DNA from: Lentibacillus sediminis
Lineage (GTDB): Bacteria; Bacillota; Bacilli; Bacillales; Amphibacillaceae
Length of the DNA: 64,000 nucleotides
Direction of reading: 5' to 3'
Assembly: GCF_002763455.1 (NCBI RefSeq)
Contig: NZ_NIXK01000001.1
Span: 558,001 to 622,000 of the forward strand
Shown: positions 61,815 to 64,000 of the stretch, piece after piece
How positions within the stretch are numbered: the stretch's first letter is position 1
Layout: every line of letters begins with the position of its first letter
Position numbers and translations under genes: made by a program
The notes under the pieces: model-generated
Seen by the model: the letters and a program-made list of their open reading frames with translations, nothing else
Databases searched by the model: none
Told to the model about the DNA's origin: nothing

Positions 61815-62801
61815 ATGAGTAACGATGAAATGGAGCATTTGAAGGCATCCGTCAAGCTGCCGGTAATTATGGCGCCAATGTTTTTAATATCCGATCCGAA
61901 CATGGTGATCCGCGCCTGTGAGACAGGAATCATTGGCACATTTCCTGCTCTCAATGCGCGGACTGCGGACATATTGGAAGATTGGATGAAACAGATCAAT
62001 GAGGGACTGGATGAAAAGCAGCGGGAGCATCCTGAGCAAAAAATCGCTCCATGGGGCATCAATTTTATTACCCACCGCTCCAACAAACGGTACACGGAAG
62101 ACCTTCATCTGATCGAAAAATATCAGCCGCCATTGGTGATTACTTCGCTCGGCGATCCGGGCCCTGTGGCAGAGATTGCACACAGCTATGGCGGGGTGGT
62201 TTTTTCCGATGTCATCAATGTGAAATTTGCCAAAAAAGCAATTGAAAAGGGAAGCGATGGCCTGGTGCTTGTGGCAAACGGCGCTGGTGGCCATGGCGGC
62301 ACACTGAATCCGATCGCCTTTATTCATGAAGTACGGGAATTCTGGGACGGGCCAGTTGTCCTGGCAGGCGGCATGTCAAAAGGAGAAGACATTCTTGCCG
62401 CAGAAGTGCTGGGAGCGGATTTTGCCTACTTTGGCACACGGTTTATTCCAGCAGCCGAAAGCAGTGCACAGACAGCGTATAAGGAAATGATTGTTGATGC
62501 GCAGGCGGAAGACATCATCTATACGGACGCATTCAGCGGGGTGCCGGCCAATTATCTCCTGCCAAGTATCGTGCGAGCAGGCCTTGACCCCGGCAGTCTG
62601 GAGAAGAAAACGGAGATCAATTTTGATAAACTGAACGATCATGAAGCCAAGGCATGGAAGGATATATGGGGGGCAGGGCAAGGCGTGGGAGCTGTGCAAG
62701 AGCAGCAGACGATTGCGGAAATTGTTGCTGATTTAAAGCAGGGTTATGATGCTGCGAAGAGGAAGGCTGCTGGGAGATTAAATATCCTTGGGCGGAGATA
62801 G
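61815..62801 (+). CDS. nitronate monooxygenase-like NAD(P)H-dependent flavin oxidoreductase
   Basis: FMN-binding TIM-barrel enzyme, 328 aa from ATG 61815 behind AAAAGGAGATCAATATTC; the frame upstream overlaps the cre site. LPVIMAPMFLISDPNMVIRACETG opens the barrel, VVITSLGDPG follows, and VANGAGGHGGTLNPIAF plus VLAGGMSKGEDI form the FMN phosphate site. It belongs to the 2-nitropropane dioxygenase superfamily, whose members oxidise nitronates or reduce other substrates; which applies is unclear. The cre site suggests expression when sugars are scarce. Confidence 0.85.
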   Translation: MSNDEMEHLKASVKLPVIMAPMFLISDPNMVIRACETGIIGTFPALNARTADILEDWMKQINEGLDEKQREHPEQKIAPWGINFITHRSNKRYTEDLHLIEKYQPPLVITSLGDPGPVAEIAHSYGGVVFSDVINVKFAKKAIEKGSDGLVLVANGAGGHGGTLNPIAFIHEVREFWDGPVVLAGGMSKGEDILAAEVLGADFAYFGTRFIPAAESSAQTAYKEMIVDAQAEDIIYTDAFSGVPANYLLPSIVRAGLDPGSLEKKTEINFDKLNDHEAKAWKDIWGAGQGVGAVQEQQTIAEIVADLKQGYDAAKRKAAGRLNILGRR

Positions 62802-62833
62802 GGTAAGAAGATGTGCATTTCGGAGGATTGTTT

Positions 62834-63511
62834 ATGTTATCTAATCTAGAATTAATGGAATTTCATGTGAATGTGTTATTTAAAAACGATACTGAAAATC
62901 GATTAACAGTCGTAAATGAACCACCATACGATGCTGCACCAAGAATTTTTGTGGGTGACACCAACCTCGGGAGTGTAGTCAGGTATTCAAATACGCTAGA
63001 TGAGGGTCTTGTAGAGAATTTAGGACAAGTTATAGAGACAAACCCCGGAGCTAATCTAGGAGAAGTAATCAATATTTTAAATACAGAACGTCAATTAGAT
63101 AATTTATGGGTTGGTCCGGCGTATGTGTTTCCTGATGCAAGTGACAGGACTACTACAAAAGCAATACAAGTAACTCATGAAAACAAAGAACTTTTAAAGC
63201 ATTATTTTCCATATACATTTGAGGATTTTACGCATAAACAACCTTGTTTCGTTATAGTAGAAGACAAAATTCCCGTTTCGATTTGTTGTAGTGCAAGGAA
63301 GACCACAAAAGCAGACGAAGCAAGTGTATTTACACATGAAAATCACCGTGGAAAAGGATTCGGTTTAGAGGTTGCAAATGCTTGGGCTAAAGAAGTGCAA
63401 AAACAAGGACGAATCGCTCTTTATAGCACTTCATGGAATAATTTCGCATCCCAATCTGTGGCAAGGAAACTAAAATTGCTTCATTATGGAACGGACATTC
63501 ACGTGAGTTAG
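62834..63511 (+). CDS. GNAT family N-acetyltransferase
   Basis: A 225-residue protein, ATG 62834 behind CGGAGGATTGTTT. The first ~120 residues are a poorly conserved domain. The C-terminal GNAT core has a CoA loop in ENHRGKGFGLEVANAWA near residue 168 and then ALYSTSWNNFASQSVARKL. This split layout resembles GNAT proteins with a tandem, degenerate N-terminal half. The substrate is unknown. The next gene is another GNAT, 43 bases on. Confidence 0.82.
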   Translation: MLSNLELMEFHVNVLFKNDTENRLTVVNEPPYDAAPRIFVGDTNLGSVVRYSNTLDEGLVENLGQVIETNPGANLGEVINILNTERQLDNLWVGPAYVFPDASDRTTTKAIQVTHENKELLKHYFPYTFEDFTHKQPCFVIVEDKIPVSICCSARKTTKADEASVFTHENHRGKGFGLEVANAWAKEVQKQGRIALYSTSWNNFASQSVARKLKLLHYGTDIHVS

Positions 63512-63554
63512 TAAGGAATCATCTTGGTTAATTATGAGGAGAGAGAAACTATTA

Positions 63555-64000
63555 ATGAATATAAGACTTGCTGAGGAAAAAGACATTGATCAATTAATTA
63601 GAATGAGATGGGATTTTACTATCGAACATGATGAAAGTAAAGGAAAGGAATCATACAGTGATTTCGAAAAGGAATGCCAGCAATTTTTAGAGGAAGCGCT
63701 AGCCAGTGATCAATGGTTTGTTTGGATTGCGGAGGAAAATGGGAGAATCGCATCACACATCTACATAGAATTAATACAAAAGGTGCCACGTCCCGGCAGA
63801 ATAACACATCCATTTGCATATATGACAAACGTTTATACCGTACCAGAATATAGAAAAACGGGTATTGGAAGTAATGTGCTCAGCTCAATAAATAAATGGG
63901 TGAAAGAAAACAATTTTGAATTTGTAATTGTATGGCCAAGTGATGAATCGATTAATTATTACAAGAAAAATGGTTACGTCCATTGTACGGAGCCTATGGA
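63555..64000 (+). CDS. GNAT family N-acetyltransferase (partial, runs off the window)
   Basis: Starts at ATG 63555 behind GAGGAGAGAGAAAC with the typical MNIRLAEEKDIDQLIRM. The acetyl-CoA loop is visible as VPEYRKTGIGSNVL near residue 96, and YYKKNGYV appears shortly before the window edge. Only a short C-terminal piece should be missing. It likely shares a transcript with the preceding GNAT gene. Confidence 0.85.
   Translation, partial: MNIRLAEEKDIDQLIRMRWDFTIEHDESKGKESYSDFEKECQQFLEEALASDQWFVWIAEENGRIASHIYIELIQKVPRPGRITHPFAYMTNVYTVPEYRKTGIGSNVLSSINKWVKENNFEFVIVWPSDESINYYKKNGYVHCTEPM

Overview
The window looks like a chromosomal segment of a low-to-moderate GC Gram-positive bacterium of the Bacillaceae, probably a salt- or alkali-tolerant genus near Oceanobacillus, Virgibacillus or Lentibacillus. 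This placement is inferred from family content only: strong AGGAGG-type ribosome binding sites, many phosphotransferase (PTS) systems, a YugO-type potassium channel, an XpaC-TelA pair, type II pantothenate kinase, a glycine betaine binding protein, a DUF3006/ComEC-like pair and Bacillaceae-type intergenic repeats. No rRNA, tRNA, CRISPR array, insertion sequence or prophage was seen.

Layout. 1-7.3 kb: the end of a short-chain dehydrogenase, a potassium channel, an acetamidase/formamidase, a tandem pair of unrecognised paralogous membrane proteins, and a sigma-factor gene whose promoter carries a LexA-type SOS box between -35 and -10. 7.4-13.1 kb: an M20 amidohydrolase, an ATP-grasp ligase and an M20 carboxypeptidase in a row, then an orphan, degenerate E1-alpha-like protein and a glycerate kinase. 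13.3-20.8 kb: an eight-gene catabolic cluster with a PRD regulator, an ascorbate-type PTS, a phosphotriesterase homologue, a creatininase-family hydrolase, a KDPG-type aldolase and a SIS protein. Its substrate is not obvious.

21-27.4 kb: a secreted ComEC-like metallo-hydrolase with two DUF3006 proteins, a C45 acyltransferase, CoaW and XpaC-TelA. 28-39.4 kb: sugar metabolism, with fruRKA, then an RpiR regulator, a mannosylglycerate-type PTS (mngA) and alpha-mannosidase (mngB), manA and a ROK fructokinase. Two near-consensus cre sites precede mngA. MngB would release mannose-6-phosphate (to ManA) and glycerate (possibly to the glycerate kinase 21 kb upstream). 39.5-50 kb: an AbrB-family permease, an intact MntA antitoxin with a decayed HepT toxin, a peptide-binding lipoprotein, M24 and M20 peptidases, an unrecognised transporter and a metal-dependent amidohydrolase, which suggest peptide or acyl-amino-acid use.

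50-64 kb: CPBP protease, DUF418 and other membrane proteins; a chitobiose-type operon (GH4 enzyme, ChbG deacetylase, GlcNAc/glucose-type EIICB) with a divergent GntR regulator; an orphan betaine-binding protein; DinB, DUF819, a dehydrogenase, a flavin oxidoreductase behind a perfect cre site, and two GNAT acetyltransferases, the last cut by the window edge. Three intergenic tandem arrays (52, 21 and 20 bp units) and one large palindromic repeat separate transcription units.
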